Position numbers and translations under genes: made by a program. From positions 24,863 to 88,862 of the forward strand of contig JAAYPR010000034.1 of the NCBI GenBank assembly GCA_012519705.1: 64,000 nt of DNA. Reading direction: 5' to 3'. Within the stretch, counting starts at the first letter, position 1. The number at the start of each line of letters is the position of its first letter. Source of the stretch: Campylobacteraceae bacterium (GTDB lineage: Bacteria; Campylobacterota; Campylobacteria; Campylobacterales; Campylobacteraceae). Below are positions 26,817 through 37,318 of this stretch, in pieces. The notes below the pieces were generated by a model. It was given only the letters and a program-made list of their open reading frames with translations, searched no databases and was not told where the DNA came from.

Positions 26817-28018
26817 GTTACCTTTAACTTTGCAAATTTTCTTTTGCCAATCTGAAGAACATGCTCGCCTTTTTGTAAACTCAGCTGTTCGTCATCGCAT
26901 TTTTCTTGATTTAAACTAAAAGCATTTGCTTTTATATGGCGTCTTGCTTCGCTGTTTGAACTAGCAAGTCCGCATTTAACTATCGCCTCAACCACCCAAA
27001 TTTCACCATTTATTTCAAACTCTTCTATATCTGTTGGAAGCTGATTTTTAGAGTGAATTTTATCAAACTCAGCTTTTGCATTCTTAGCTGCTTCTGCGTC
27101 GTGAAATCTCTCAACTATCTCAAGTCCAAGATTTTCTTTTGCAGTTTTTGGATGAACTTCGCCTTTTTCTACAGCCTCTTTAAGCTTAGCTACCTCTTCA
27201 AGAGATTTTTTGCTGAGTAACTCATACCAATCCCACATCAACTCATCACTTATGCTTAGAGTCTTAGCATACATATCGTTAGCATTTTCAGTTACGCCGA
27301 TGTAGTTATTTAGCGATTTACTCATTTTATTTACACCATCAAGCCCAACTAAAAGTGGCATTGTGATAACGGCTTGTTCTTTGCCGACATTATAAACTCT
27401 TTGAAGATGTCTTCCCATAAGTAGGTTAAACTTCTGATCTGTCCCACCCATCTCGATATCGCATTTCATCTCAACGCTATCATAACCTTGCATTAATGGA
27501 TACAAAAACTCACTTATTGAGATGGGAGTTTCATTTTTATATCTTTTCTCAAAATCATCTCTCTCTAGCATCCTAGCAACACTATATGTGCTTGCTATCT
27601 CTATCATCTCAATAGCTGTTAGGTTGTTCGCCCACTCCGAGTTAAACATAATGATAGTTTTTTCTGGATCTAATACTTTAAAAACTTGCTCTTCATAAGT
27701 TTTAGCGTTTTGTAAAACTACATCTTTGCTAAGCTTTTTTCTAGTTTCACTTTTACCAGTTGGATCGCCAATTTGAGCTGTGAAATCGCCTATTAAAAAC
27801 TGGATAATAGCACCGTGCTCTTGCAAAAATGCCATCTTTTGAAGTGTGACAGTATGACCTAAGTGTAAATCTGGTGCGGTTGGATCCATACCGATTTTAA
27901 CATAAAAGTTTTTGCCATTTTCATAATAATCTTTAATAAGAGATTTAACCTTTTCTTCATCTATAATCTCGGCAATCCCACGCTTTAACTCTTTATAAAT
28001 ACTCTCTAAATTTACCAC
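26813..28018 (-). CDS. tyrS: Tyrosyl-tRNA synthetase
   Basis: The 401-residue class I synthetase charges tRNA-Tyr. The HIGH-type motif is HLGHT near residue 51 and KMSKS lies near 231. The C-terminal part (about 340-401) is an S4-like RNA-binding domain. It has the TyrZ-type length and is 12 bp downstream of spoT. Confidence 0.96.
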   Translation of the reverse strand: MVNLESIYKELKRGIAEIIDEEKVKSLIKDYYENGKNFYVKIGMDPTAPDLHLGHTVTLQKMAFLQEHGAIIQFLIGDFTAQIGDPTGKSETRKKLSKDVVLQNAKTYEEQVFKVLDPEKTIIMFNSEWANNLTAIEMIEIASTYSVARMLERDDFEKRYKNETPISISEFLYPLMQGYDSVEMKCDIEMGGTDQKFNLLMGRHLQRVYNVGKEQAVITMPLLVGLDGVNKMSKSLNNYIGVTENANDMYAKTLSISDELMWDWYELLSKKSLEEVAKLKEAVEKGEVHPKTAKENLGLEIVERFHDAEAAKNAKAEFDKIHSKNQLPTDIEEFEINGEIWVVEAIVKCGLASSNSEARRHIKANAFSLNQEKCDDEQLSLQKGEHVLQIGKRKFAKLKVT

Positions 28019-28030
28019 TATTTCTCCTAT

Positions 28031-30241
28031 CTAAGATTTGTATGCATCATCAAACGATGCAAACTCTACTATTTTATATCTCTCTTTTAACCTAGTTTTT
28101 ATATCTTGAGCATTGACATTTTCGCCAAACTCTATAACCATCTCAAAAAAGTCTGACTTTGTCTCATCATTTTCATTTAAAGTAATTGATGATAAATCAA
28201 CTTGAAGCCTTGCAAGATAGCTTAAAAATGCAGCTAAAGAGCCTCTTTTATTTTCTAAATTTAAAATAACTTTATACCTATGAGGTGCATTTCTAGTCCA
28301 TTTTACAAAGATAACCTCTTTGCCCTCTTTTATCAAATCAGCCGCTCTATCGCAGAATTTATGGTGAACTGTAACGTTTGCACCATTTCTAAAACCTAAG
28401 ATATTATCCCCTCTTTTTGGGTTACAGCAGTAGTCAAACTCAGCGTCATTTACTTTGTGATTTGAGTAAACTACAATGTTTTCAAATTTTTGTTTTTTAA
28501 CTGTGTATTTGTCTGCAAAATTTAGAGTAAAAACTTTATCTTTTTTTGGATATTTTTTTAAGATATTTGCAACTTCTTGCAAGAAAATGGAGTTATAGGC
28601 TATCTTATCTACTTTTTTATGTAAATTTTCAGCCTCAAGCCACGATAAAATCGTCACATCTTTTTCACCAAAAGTAGCTGAGAGAATTTTTATCCCAATG
28701 GTTGTATTTAACTCTCTTAGTTTTTGCTTACAAAAGGTTTTAATCGCCGCTTTTGCTTTGCCAGTTTTAACTGAGTTTAGCCAGCTACATCTGTAATGTG
28801 CTTCATTTCCTGTGATGATATGAACTATATCTCCGTTGTGAAGCTCTGTTAAAAGTGGAACTTTTACTCTATTTACATAAGCTTCAGTTGCTTTTAGTCC
28901 AACTTGAGAGTGAATTTCATAGGCATAGTCTAGTGCCGTCGCACCCCTTGGAAGTGTAAAAATTCCGCCTTTTGGAGAGTAAACTGCGATATCTTCAGCA
29001 TACAAACTATCTTTTGCATACTCATACATCTCCTCAGTTGTGTCATCGTTTTTACTATCTTCGATATCTTCGTTGCTTGCTATATCGCTAAGCCAGTCAA
29101 GTCTAGGGTTGATTGAGCCACCTTGTTTGTATTTCCAGTGGGCTGCGACTCCGTACTCAGCGGTGTTGTGCATATCAAGAGTTCTTATTTGAGCCTCTAT
29201 AATCATACTTTCGTTAAATACAGTTGTGTGGATTGTTTGGTATCCGTTTTGTTTTGGAAGTGCGATATAGTCTTTAAACCTTGAGATTAAGGGGTTAAAT
29301 TTGGTGTGAATAATTCCAAGTGCTAGGTAGCAGTCCTTTACATCTCTAACTATCACTCTAACAGCTAAGAGATCTAGAACTTCTTGGATAGAAATCCCTT
29401 TTCTTTGCATTTTAAGATAGGTTGAGTAGTAGTGCTTTACTCTTTTTTGTATCTCAAAACTATCTTCACTAAAACCATTTGTAAGCAAAAGCTCTGTTAT
29501 TTTTAGGCTAAATTTATTTAAGTTCATCTGAAGTTGCTGTTTATGCTCGTTGATATATGAGTCTATCATCTCATACTCTTTTGGCATAACATATTTAAAA
29601 CTTAAATCTTCTAGAATGTTTTTGATGGAAGCAATTCCTAGTCTATGGGCGATTGGGGCATAAACAACTAAAGTCTCTTCAGCGATTCTTTTTTGTTTAT
29701 CCTCCCTCAAAGCTTCCAAAGTTAGCATATTGTGAAGTCTATCACAAAGCTTTATAACCAGAACTCTAACGTCTTCAATAGAGACAAGTAGCATTCTTCT
29801 AAAGCTAAGTGCTGAGGCTCTAAGTTTAGCATCTTTCTCACTTGATGGGATAAGTTTATCTTCCCTAATAGTTACGATTTTCGTAAGTCCCTCAACAAGC
29901 TTAGCAACCCCATCATCAAATTTCTCTCTAACTTCTTCAACAGTATACTCTGTATCTTCAACCACGTCATGAAGTAAAGCGGCTATTACCATATCATCAT
30001 CACCGCCCATAAAAGCCACTATACAAGCAACTAAAATGGGGTGAACAGCATATGGCTCTCCGCTTTTTCTAAACTGACCATCATGCTCTTCTATACAGAG
30101 CTTTACAGCCTTTTCGATGTTTTCATTTGGTTCTTTAAATTCATAAAAGAGCTCTTTAGAAGCTTCGATTGTACTTGTATTTACAATTTCTTCTAAAAAA
30201 CTCTCTATGCTTATATCAGTCCTCTGTTTTAACAATGCCAT
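28031..30241 (-). CDS. spoT: Bifunctional (p)ppGpp synthase/hydrolase
   Basis: The 736-residue RSH protein should both make and degrade (p)ppGpp. The hydrolase HD domain has [14 protein letters not shown] near residue 86, with the HDxxED signature intact. The synthetase domain follows (about 230-350, with the [19 protein letters not shown] region), then a TGS domain (about 400-460, [21 protein letters not shown]) and a C-terminal ACT domain (about 660-736). It is the only RSH gene visible here; Campylobacter generally has one. Its start overlaps rpoZ by 26 bp, the conserved rpoZ-spoT coupling. Confidence 0.95.
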   Translation of the reverse strand: MALLKQRTDISIESFLEEIVNTSTIEASKELFYEFKEPNENIEKAVKLCIEEHDGQFRKSGEPYAVHPILVACIVAFMGGDDDMVIAALLHDVVEDTEYTVEEVREKFDDGVAKLVEGLTKIVTIREDKLIPSSEKDAKLRASALSFRRMLLVSIEDVRVLVIKLCDRLHNMLTLEALREDKQKRIAEETLVVYAPIAHRLGIASIKNILEDLSFKYVMPKEYEMIDSYINEHKQQLQMNLNKFSLKITELLLTNGFSEDSFEIQKRVKHYYSTYLKMQRKGISIQEVLDLLAVRVIVRDVKDCYLALGIIHTKFNPLISRFKDYIALPKQNGYQTIHTTVFNESMIIEAQIRTLDMHNTAEYGVAAHWKYKQGGSINPRLDWLSDIASNEDIEDSKNDDTTEEMYEYAKDSLYAEDIAVYSPKGGIFTLPRGATALDYAYEIHSQVGLKATEAYVNRVKVPLLTELHNGDIVHIITGNEAHYRCSWLNSVKTGKAKAAIKTFCKQKLRELNTTIGIKILSATFGEKDVTILSWLEAENLHKKVDKIAYNSIFLQEVANILKKYPKKDKVFTLNFADKYTVKKQKFENIVVYSNHKVNDAEFDYCCNPKRGDNILGFRNGANVTVHHKFCDRAADLIKEGKEVIFVKWTRNAPHRYKVILNLENKRGSLAAFLSYLARLQVDLSSITLNENDETKSDFFEMVIEFGENVNAQDIKTRLKERYKIVEFASFDDAYKS

Positions 30242-30440
30242 CTAGGGTTATTTTTCCTTCTGCTATTTCTAAAAGTGCGATATCTGCAAATTTCATATCT
30301 CTTATTTCGTTTTTATCAACCAAAACCTTAGCTCCATCGTGAAGCTCATTTGCTCTTTTTGCAACCATTAAAGAGAGTTTATATCTATCTCCGTTTACGC
30401 TTTTTAGTGCCTTTGCTATAACTTCTTCTGATCTTTTCAT
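30216..30440 (-). CDS. rpoZ: RNA polymerase omega subunit
   Basis: The 74-residue protein has the omega signature: an N-terminal [19 protein letters not shown] stretch and KRANEL, helices that fold around the beta-prime C-terminus. It assists assembly of RNA polymerase. It lies between pyrH and spoT, a widely conserved position, with a 26-bp overlap into spoT. Confidence 0.93.
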   Translation of the reverse strand: MKRSEEVIAKALKSVNGDRYKLSLMVAKRANELHDGAKVLVDKNEIRDMKFADIALLEIAEGKITLDGIVKTED

Positions 30441-30462
30441 CTAAATCCTTCTAATAAATTTA

Positions 30463-31194
<732 letters not shown>

Positions 31195-31239
31195 TTAAAA
31201 TTTCTAATTCTATCATAAAACACTTTAATTTTTCATAAC

Positions 31240-32541
31240 TTATTTTAAAGATATCATCTCCAAAGGATTTATATGGTAGTTTTTCTGCGTAACTTCAAAA
31301 GTTAAATCTTTCTCAACCCTACCTATCGCATACCCTTTCTTAATAACACTTCCATTTTTTATAGTTGGGGCGATTTGACTTAAATTTGCATAAATTGTAT
31401 GAATGCCACTACTACTCTCAACTATGATGACGTTATCTAAAACTGGAGTTTTTTTAGCAAAGATGACTTTTCCATCTAGCACATTATAGACTTGAGCATT
31501 GTATGTATCTGATGTTAAAATAACAGACTCATTAAATATCTTTATCCCATAAACCGGGTCTGTGAAATTTCCAAATTTACGTTTAACTATGGCGTTTTTA
31601 AGCGGTGAAATGGTCTTTGAGCCACTATATTTCCTAACTCTGCTCTCTTGGTAGCTTGAGCCGTAAAGTTTAACTTTTTTATCTATATCATCAACTCTTT
31701 GGTCTCTTACCACAACAGGCTCTTCTACTACACTCTCTTTTTTTGCTGTTTTTTTCTTACTAGCTTCTTTTTTTCTTTTTTCTTCTTCAGCTTTTACCCT
31801 CTTCTCTTCAGCAAGACGGGCTTTTTCTCTCTCTTCTTTATCATTTATGATATTTAGTTCGGCTAGCGTTTTAGCTAAAGCTTCACTCTCTCTTTGGTTC
31901 TTTTCTAGCCTTGAGATATAGGACTCTCTATTTTTACTTAAATTTGCAACTAAGGTCTCTTTTTTCTTCTTTTCATTTGAGAGTTCAATTTTTTTAGCAC
32001 TATACTCTTTTAAATTTGACTCGATTTTTGCTATCTCTTTGGACTTTATCTCTATCTCTTTTGTTGTTTTTTCATACTCTTTAAGTAAATTTGCTAGTTC
32101 GTCGTTTAAAACTATATTTAAACTAGCAAAAATTTCATTTGATAGAACACTTTCAGCTGTTTTTATATCATTATCTTGGATTAAGTTAAAAGAAAAATCA
32201 TTTGCTATCATATCAACGATTTTCTCTTCTAGCTCTTTTTTTAAGTCAGCAAGAGCTATTGTTTGGATGTTTAAATTATCAAGCTGCTCTTCTTCAAGTT
32301 TATGTTTTTCAGATAAATTTACAACAAGCCCTGTTATTTCATCTATCTTTTTATCAGTATCTTTTAAGTTTTTACTCTCTTTTAAAATTTGATTTCCTAG
32401 CTCATCAACCTTTAAAGAGAGGGTTTTTTGCTCTTTTTCTTTCGTGCCAATCTCTTTAGATGTTGCATCAATTTTCTCTTTGGTTGTTTGAGAAAAAAGT
32501 AGAGTTATGCTAATAAAAACTAAAAAAGCTACTCTTTTCAC
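31240..32541 (-). CDS. EnvC-like amidase activator with degenerate LytM (M23) domain
   Basis: The 433-residue periplasmic protein has a signal peptide (about 1-17), a long coiled coil (about 20-230), a Lys/Glu-rich stretch and a C-terminal LytM/M23-like domain (about 310-433). The zinc ligands of active M23 peptidases are missing: the usual HxGxD is replaced by GIKIFNES, the YxH by YAN and the HLHFE by DLTFE. EnvC has a similarly inactive LytM domain and activates amidases. The gene overlaps ftsX by 4 bp, so EnvC-FtsX-FtsE are encoded together, and an AmiA-type amidase lies in the same gene run. The function is inferred from these facts. Confidence 0.85.
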   Translation of the reverse strand: MKRVAFLVFISITLLFSQTTKEKIDATSKEIGTKEKEQKTLSLKVDELGNQILKESKNLKDTDKKIDEITGLVVNLSEKHKLEEEQLDNLNIQTIALADLKKELEEKIVDMIANDFSFNLIQDNDIKTAESVLSNEIFASLNIVLNDELANLLKEYEKTTKEIEIKSKEIAKIESNLKEYSAKKIELSNEKKKKETLVANLSKNRESYISRLEKNQRESEALAKTLAELNIINDKEEREKARLAEEKRVKAEEEKRKKEASKKKTAKKESVVEEPVVVRDQRVDDIDKKVKLYGSSYQESRVRKYSGSKTISPLKNAIVKRKFGNFTDPVYGIKIFNESVILTSDTYNAQVYNVLDGKVIFAKKTPVLDNVIIVESSSGIHTIYANLSQIAPTIKNGSVIKKGYAIGRVEKDLTFEVTQKNYHINPLEMISLK

Positions 32542-33371
32542 AAACTATCCTCATTTATACTAAGCATAACAAAAGTTACGGCAAGAATTGATACTATAAG
32601 TGACACTCCAAAAAGATAAACCCCTTGATCTGGTAAAATGATAGGATTTACCATAATGCCAAGAGAGCTTAAAGCATTGGAATAAAGGTCAAAATTTGGT
32701 AAGAATTTATAGAACAAAACCACGATAATGGTTGCTATAAGACTATCTAAAACAACCATCTTATAAAGCACAAAGCTTTTTATCATATATGGAGCACCAA
32801 AAAGTATCATTATTTCAACTCTTTTTCTATGCTCAAAAAGCCAAATTCTCATCTGTTTTAGCATGAGCATTAAACTTAATATAAAAGTTAAAATTGAAAA
32901 AATATAAACTATCTTTTTTAGCATCAAAAGTATGTTATATATGCTGTTGTGGGACTTTGCAAAAACTTCAACCCTGCTTACTCCATCAACTTTTTTGAGA
33001 TTTTCAGAAACTGCTTTTAACTCATCTGAGTTTGGAAAAAAACTAAGAGTTACATCATAGAACTTAGGCAAAGTCTCTACAAGCTTTTCCATACTAGTGG
33101 GCGAAATTTTACTCTTTAGTTTTTGAAGCATCTCTTCTGGGTTGATATTTCGTAAATTTGAAACCTCTTTTAGGTTTACACTCTCTAAACTAAGCTCTTT
33201 AGTTGAAACTATAACTATACTATACTCATCTTTCATAACATTTTCATAGCTTTTTATAATACTGTTTATTAAAAAACTAAATTGCACGGAAAAAAGTAGT
33301 GCAACAAGGGATATAATAACGCCAAAATGCATCTTAATTTTTCTCAATGACTCTTCCCCCTGCAATTTCAA
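32538..33371 (-). CDS. ftsX: Cell division ABC transporter permease FtsX
   Basis: The 277-residue protein has the FtsX layout: a first membrane span (about 15-37), a periplasmic domain of about 110 residues, then three spans (about 150-170, 195-225, 250-272). FtsX works with FtsE to pass ATP hydrolysis to EnvC-type amidase activators at the septum. It overlaps ftsE by 38 bp and the envC-like gene by 4 bp. Confidence 0.9.
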   Translation of the reverse strand: MKLQGEESLRKIKMHFGVIISLVALLFSVQFSFLINSIIKSYENVMKDEYSIVIVSTKELSLESVNLKEVSNLRNINPEEMLQKLKSKISPTSMEKLVETLPKFYDVTLSFFPNSDELKAVSENLKKVDGVSRVEVFAKSHNSIYNILLMLKKIVYIFSILTFILSLMLMLKQMRIWLFEHRKRVEIMILFGAPYMIKSFVLYKMVVLDSLIATIIVVLFYKFLPNFDLYSNALSSLGIMVNPIILPDQGVYLFGVSLIVSILAVTFVMLSINEDSL

Positions 33372-34005
33372 AATGTCTAAAGTTGAACTTAAGTGTTGAT
33401 GGAGCTCTGTGAGTTACAACTACAACACAAGCCCCCCAAGAGTCTCTTGCTGATCTTAAAAATCTCCAAACCATCTCACTTGAAACCTCATCTAAGTTTC
33501 CAGTTGGCTCATCACAAAGAAGAAGTTGTGGGTTGTGTGCCATAGCCCTTGCAACCGCAACACGTTGTTGCTCACCACCGCTTATTTCCATAGGATATTT
33601 GCCGATTTTATGTCCTAGTTTTACATATTTTAATAAATTCTCAGACTGTTTTTTACAAGTTGTTTTATCATATCCAGCAATTATGAGTGGAAGCATAACG
33701 TTTTTTTCTATAGTCCACTCGTTTATTAGGCGGTAGTCTTGAAAAACGATGCCTATTTTTTGCCTAAGAGATCTTAAGTTCTTACTTGTTGTATCATTTA
33801 GGTTATGAAAACAGACATCAAGCTCTCCACCTGCTAGCTTAATGCCTCCATAAAAAGATTTAAGAAGGGTTGATTTACCACTTCCACTCTCTCCTGTGAT
33901 GACTATAAAATCATTTGCTTTTATGCTAAAACTTGCACTGTTTATAACTGGATTTGAGTTCGGGTATCCAAGAGTTATGTCGTTTGCTGTTATGATATCT
34001 ACCAT
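33334..34005 (-). CDS. ftsE: Cell division ABC transporter ATPase FtsE
   Basis: The 223-residue ABC ATPase has a Walker A GESGSGKST near residue 38, signature ISGGEQQRVAVA near 142 and Walker B LLLCDEPTGNLD near 161. Together with the overlapping ftsX gene it forms FtsEX. The first codons overlap the trmB end by 7 bp. Confidence 0.93.
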   Translation of the reverse strand: MVDIITANDITLGYPNSNPVINSASFSIKANDFIVITGESGSGKSTLLKSFYGGIKLAGGELDVCFHNLNDTTSKNLRSLRQKIGIVFQDYRLINEWTIEKNVMLPLIIAGYDKTTCKKQSENLLKYVKLGHKIGKYPMEISGGEQQRVAVARAMAHNPQLLLCDEPTGNLDEVSSEMVWRFLRSARDSWGACVVVVTHRAPSTLKFNFRHFEIAGGRVIEKN

Positions 34006-35165
34006 TGTAAAAGTAACTCTCCTATCTTTTTATGTGCTTTTTGGTTTTTGATGGTTTTTAAAGGCTCGTTTATAAAATACTTGGTCTCATTATCTGAAAT
34101 CAAAATAAAACAGTTTTGTGCTACGTCAAAGTCTCCAAATGAGAGCTTTAAAAGCACATTTTTGCTACTAAATTTATAAACCTCTTCAAAATTTAGAAAA
34201 AAGTCATCAAATTTAAGTCTCTCTCTTCTAAAGTTTTTATAAACTCTCTCAGGGTTTAGCTTTGAAAAGCTAAACTTACTATCTCTATCATTTAAAGGCT
34301 CTGAAATTTTGTAGTTTTTAACGATGATATCATAGATATCTTTTTCCTGTTTCTTCCATCTATCTTCATATTTGCTGGAAACTTCAATATCCCTATTCTT
34401 AAAAACCTCTAAATTCACAAAATCCATATCCAAAAATTTTAACATAGAAAAGTCAACATACGCCCTACTATCGCTTCTAAGTTCAAATGTTCCACCATTT
34501 TTTAAAACTCTTTGAACTTCACTCATAAACTCAGTTGAAATCACTCTTCTATGAGGTGCATCATCCCACGGAACTGGGAAGTGGAGATAGATGGTATCAA
34601 CGCTATTTGACTGGACTAAATTTAAGAAATTTCTTGCATCTGTATTAACTAAACAGAGATTTGAAATTTCACTTTTAAGGGCTTGTTTTGCAACTTGCTC
34701 TACGCCTGGTTTGTAAATTTCAATTCCAAGATGAAAAACATCTTTTTTCTCACCTGCTTGAAATAGCAGATGTCTACCTGAACCAAAACCTATCTCAATG
34801 GCTACTTTATCATGGTTTTTTAGTTCATTTAGGGCTGAAATTTCATCTTTTATAATCTCACTATTTTTAGTTAATGAGTTTTTTTTAAAATTAATTGAGT
34901 TTGATACTAACTCATCGCAAAACTCATCTCTATAAATTTCCAACGCCTTTTGCAAAAGCCCAACTTTAGCAGGTCTTGTAAGCTTCTCACCTTTTATAAC
35001 AAAAAGCTCTTTACTAGGCTTTATAGTTATAAAAAACCTCTCCCCGCCCGCCTCAACTAAGAGTAGGTCAACAACCCTGCCCTTAGCGATGTCTATAAAC
35101 TTAACTCCATCTTTTTCAAATGGAAATTTTGGCTCTTTTAGCTTTTTTACTCTAAAATTTGGCAT
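33999..35165 (-). CDS. trmB: tRNA (guanine-N7-)-methyltransferase TrmB
   Basis: The 388-residue protein contains a TrmB methyltransferase core at about residues 120-300 with the AdoMet site AIEIGFGSGRHLLFQA and the LHFPVPWDDAPHRRV catalytic motif. It makes m7G46 in tRNA. It is much longer than E. coli TrmB (239); an N-terminal domain of about 120 residues and a C-terminal extension are added, as in other Campylobacter and Helicobacter homologues. It overlaps flpA by 1 bp. Confidence 0.9.
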   Translation of the reverse strand: MPNFRVKKLKEPKFPFEKDGVKFIDIAKGRVVDLLLVEAGGERFFITIKPSKELFVIKGEKLTRPAKVGLLQKALEIYRDEFCDELVSNSINFKKNSLTKNSEIIKDEISALNELKNHDKVAIEIGFGSGRHLLFQAGEKKDVFHLGIEIYKPGVEQVAKQALKSEISNLCLVNTDARNFLNLVQSNSVDTIYLHFPVPWDDAPHRRVISTEFMSEVQRVLKNGGTFELRSDSRAYVDFSMLKFLDMDFVNLEVFKNRDIEVSSKYEDRWKKQEKDIYDIIVKNYKISEPLNDRDSKFSFSKLNPERVYKNFRRERLKFDDFFLNFEEVYKFSSKNVLLKLSFGDFDVAQNCFILISDNETKYFINEPLKTIKNQKAHKKIGELLLQW

Positions 35166-36373
35166 TAAAACTGAACGCTTACTCTATTTGATTTAGATGA
35201 GTTAATGCCGTATTTATCAACGCTGTGAACTTGATATGTATATTTTACACCTTTTTTAACATCGCTGTCTACAAAAGGGCTTCTAGCGATATTGTCAATA
35301 GTTCTATCACTTCCCCCGCCACTTCTTACAAGAGTAAATTTCTCTACTTCTGCTCCTGTGCTCCAGTTTAAAACAATAGTATTGTTATTTATAATCGGTT
35401 CAGCCATTACAGGTGCTGGGTCTGAGTCAAGAGTTTGACCAATTACAGGACTGCTTTGAGCTTCACTTTCAAGCCCGTCTTTGTCTACAAAAGTAACTTT
35501 ATAGTATCTTCTTGCACCATTTGTATTTATCAAGTCTTCATAACTATTTGTGTTAGTTTGAGCAAGCGGGAGTGCTGGCAAAAACTCAGCTCTTGAGCTA
35601 TAAATTTGATAGTGTGAAAAGTTCTCATTCATAGGGCTATCCCATGTTAGAATAATCTTTTTTGGCTGATCGACTGTAGCACGTAAGTTTATAACTGACT
35701 CTGGTAAAGGCTTGGTTTTTGAAGTTAGAATTTGTGATGGCTCTGAAATTTCCCCGTCTAGAGTTTTAACTCTTATTCTATATTGATAAGTTGTGTTGCT
35801 AGTAACTCCGGTGTCGATATATTCAGCATTTAGTCTACCTTTAACTTCTGCTCTTGTTGACCAACTTCCAGTGTCGCCTTTTCTTCTCTCAATTATATAT
35901 GAGCCAACTTTTAAGTTAGAGTGTGGTCTCCAGATAAGCTTAACTCTCTCAGGAAGCCCATAAAGTGCTTGTGCAAAAGAGACTGAGTCAATCGCCTTAG
36001 ATGTTGTAGCAGTTACGATAACACCTTCTCTTGAAATTCCACTATCCCCATAAGTTCTCATCATATATCTATACGCCGTTCCTGGCTCTAAGCCCTCATC
36101 AGCGTAGTGAGTTGAGTACCTATCGGTGATTTTAGCTATGTTTTTCATAGGCTCGTTTAGTTTTGAGCGGTAGATGTAATACCCCTTAACATCTAAATTT
36201 TTTGAGTCATCCCACTCAAGTCCGATTGCCTTTGTAGAGCTAACAGTTCTAATGCTGTTAACCGTTGGCAAACTGCTATCTTGTACTCCTGATGGACTAG
36301 GTGTTGCCATAGAGCATCCAGCTATCAACGCTCCTAAAATCATCGCTGATACGATCTTGTAAAATCTTTTCAT
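35165..36373 (-). CDS. flpA: Fibronectin type III domain lipoprotein, FlpA homologue
   Basis: The 402-residue outer-membrane-type lipoprotein has a signal peptide ending LIAGC (lipid-modified C20). Four fibronectin type III-like repeats follow, at about residues 35-125, 126-220, 221-315 and 316-402. Repeat 2 contains WRPHSNLKV at 148-156, which closely resembles the short stretch reported, as I recall, to mediate fibronectin binding in C. jejuni FlpA (Cj1279c). The neighbours trmB and ftsEX are as in C. jejuni, supporting orthology. The start overlaps the 3' end of rluD by 77 bp. Confidence 0.88.
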   Translation of the reverse strand: MKRFYKIVSAMILGALIAGCSMATPSPSGVQDSSLPTVNSIRTVSSTKAIGLEWDDSKNLDVKGYYIYRSKLNEPMKNIAKITDRYSTHYADEGLEPGTAYRYMMRTYGDSGISREGVIVTATTSKAIDSVSFAQALYGLPERVKLIWRPHSNLKVGSYIIERRKGDTGSWSTRAEVKGRLNAEYIDTGVTSNTTYQYRIRVKTLDGEISEPSQILTSKTKPLPESVINLRATVDQPKKIILTWDSPMNENFSHYQIYSSRAEFLPALPLAQTNTNSYEDLINTNGARRYYKVTFVDKDGLESEAQSSPVIGQTLDSDPAPVMAEPIINNNTIVLNWSTGAEVEKFTLVRSGGGSDRTIDNIARSPFVDSDVKKGVKYTYQVHSVDKYGINSSKSNRVSVQF

Positions 36374-37265
36374 CTATTATCTCCTTGTTTTTTATAAATT
36401 CTAAAAACTCACTGTCTAAATTTGCTATAAATCTAAGATTTTCCCCACTTCTTGGATGTGTGATTTCTAGCATAAATGCGTGTAACATTAAGCGTTTAAT
36501 TCTATCATCTTGCCTCTTAAATCCATATAAATCATCGCCCAATATATATCTACTTATGCTTGAGAGATGGACTCTTATCTGATGAGTTCTGCCGGTAAAA
36601 AGTTTAGCTATGGCTAAGTTTATCTCGCCATCGCTATGCAGATTTAAAAACGCTGTTTTTGACTCTCTACCACCATCTACGATGGCGTTTTTAAGTCTAT
36701 TTTTAGGGTTTCTGCCAATGGGTCTATCTATAATGATATTTTCCCTAAGTGGTAAATTTAGAGCTAAAATATAGTATCTCCCAACGCTTTGGTTTTTAAA
36801 CTGCTTTGCTAAGTTTAAATGAGCCTCGTTGTTTTTAGCTATGATTAAAGCCCCGCTTGTTGGCTTATCAAGTCTATGAATAATTCCAGGTCTTGAAGCA
36901 TCATCAAAACTTGAAAGTTTATAGTTTTTATCTAGCAACCACTCAACTAAGCTTGGCTCTTTTAGGCTTTTGGCTGGGTGAACGGCTAAATTTACAGGCT
37001 TGTTTAAAACTAAGATATCATCATCTTCATATATGACTTCTATATCAAAGTCTAAGCACTGCTCTATAACTTCAGCTTCTTTTTCTTTTTTTATCTTTAC
37101 AACGTCCCCTATTTTTGGGATAAAAGATGGTTTTTCCACTAAATTTGAGTCTATAAAAACGGCTCTGTTTTTAACTAAATTTAGAGCTTGATTTCTTGAA
37201 ATTTGAAGTTTTTTGCTGATAAGTTGGTCTATCCTCAACTCAATATCTACTAAAATTTCATCCAA
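36297..37265 (-). CDS. rluD: Pseudouridine synthase RluA/RluD family
   Basis: The 322-residue enzyme has an N-terminal S4 RNA-binding domain (about 12-70) and a catalytic domain with RPGIIHRLDKPTSGALI near residue 128 (catalytic Asp) and the FTGRTHQIRVHL motif near 228. It isomerises uridines in 23S rRNA or tRNA; the exact target is uncertain. The last 25 residues extend past the usual family end and lie in the region overlapping the flpA signal-peptide codons. It is divergent from rodA, with 53 bp between starts. Confidence 0.9.
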   Translation of the reverse strand: MDEILVDIELRIDQLISKKLQISRNQALNLVKNRAVFIDSNLVEKPSFIPKIGDVVKIKKEKEAEVIEQCLDFDIEVIYEDDDILVLNKPVNLAVHPAKSLKEPSLVEWLLDKNYKLSSFDDASRPGIIHRLDKPTSGALIIAKNNEAHLNLAKQFKNQSVGRYYILALNLPLRENIIIDRPIGRNPKNRLKNAIVDGGRESKTAFLNLHSDGEINLAIAKLFTGRTHQIRVHLSSISRYILGDDLYGFKRQDDRIKRLMLHAFMLEITHPRSGENLRFIANLDSEFLEFIKNKEIIDEKILQDRISDDFRSVDSWMLYGNT

Positions 37266-37283
37266 ATTGATACCTTTTCTTGA

Positions 37284-37289
37284 TATAAT
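37284..37289 (+). promoter_or_regulatory. -10 element for rodA
   Basis: TGATATAATT, an extended -10 type box, lies 30 bp before the rodA start in the short divergent spacer with rluD. Confidence 0.5.
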
Positions 37290-37318
37290 TTCTTTTTATT
37301 TTTCATCCGGAGCAGTCT

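Noticed and set aside
32039..32459. Two overlapping plus-strand frames opposite the EnvC-like gene
   Set aside because: Both are antisense shadows of the coiled-coil region, rich in Ser, Phe and Leu, without start signals.
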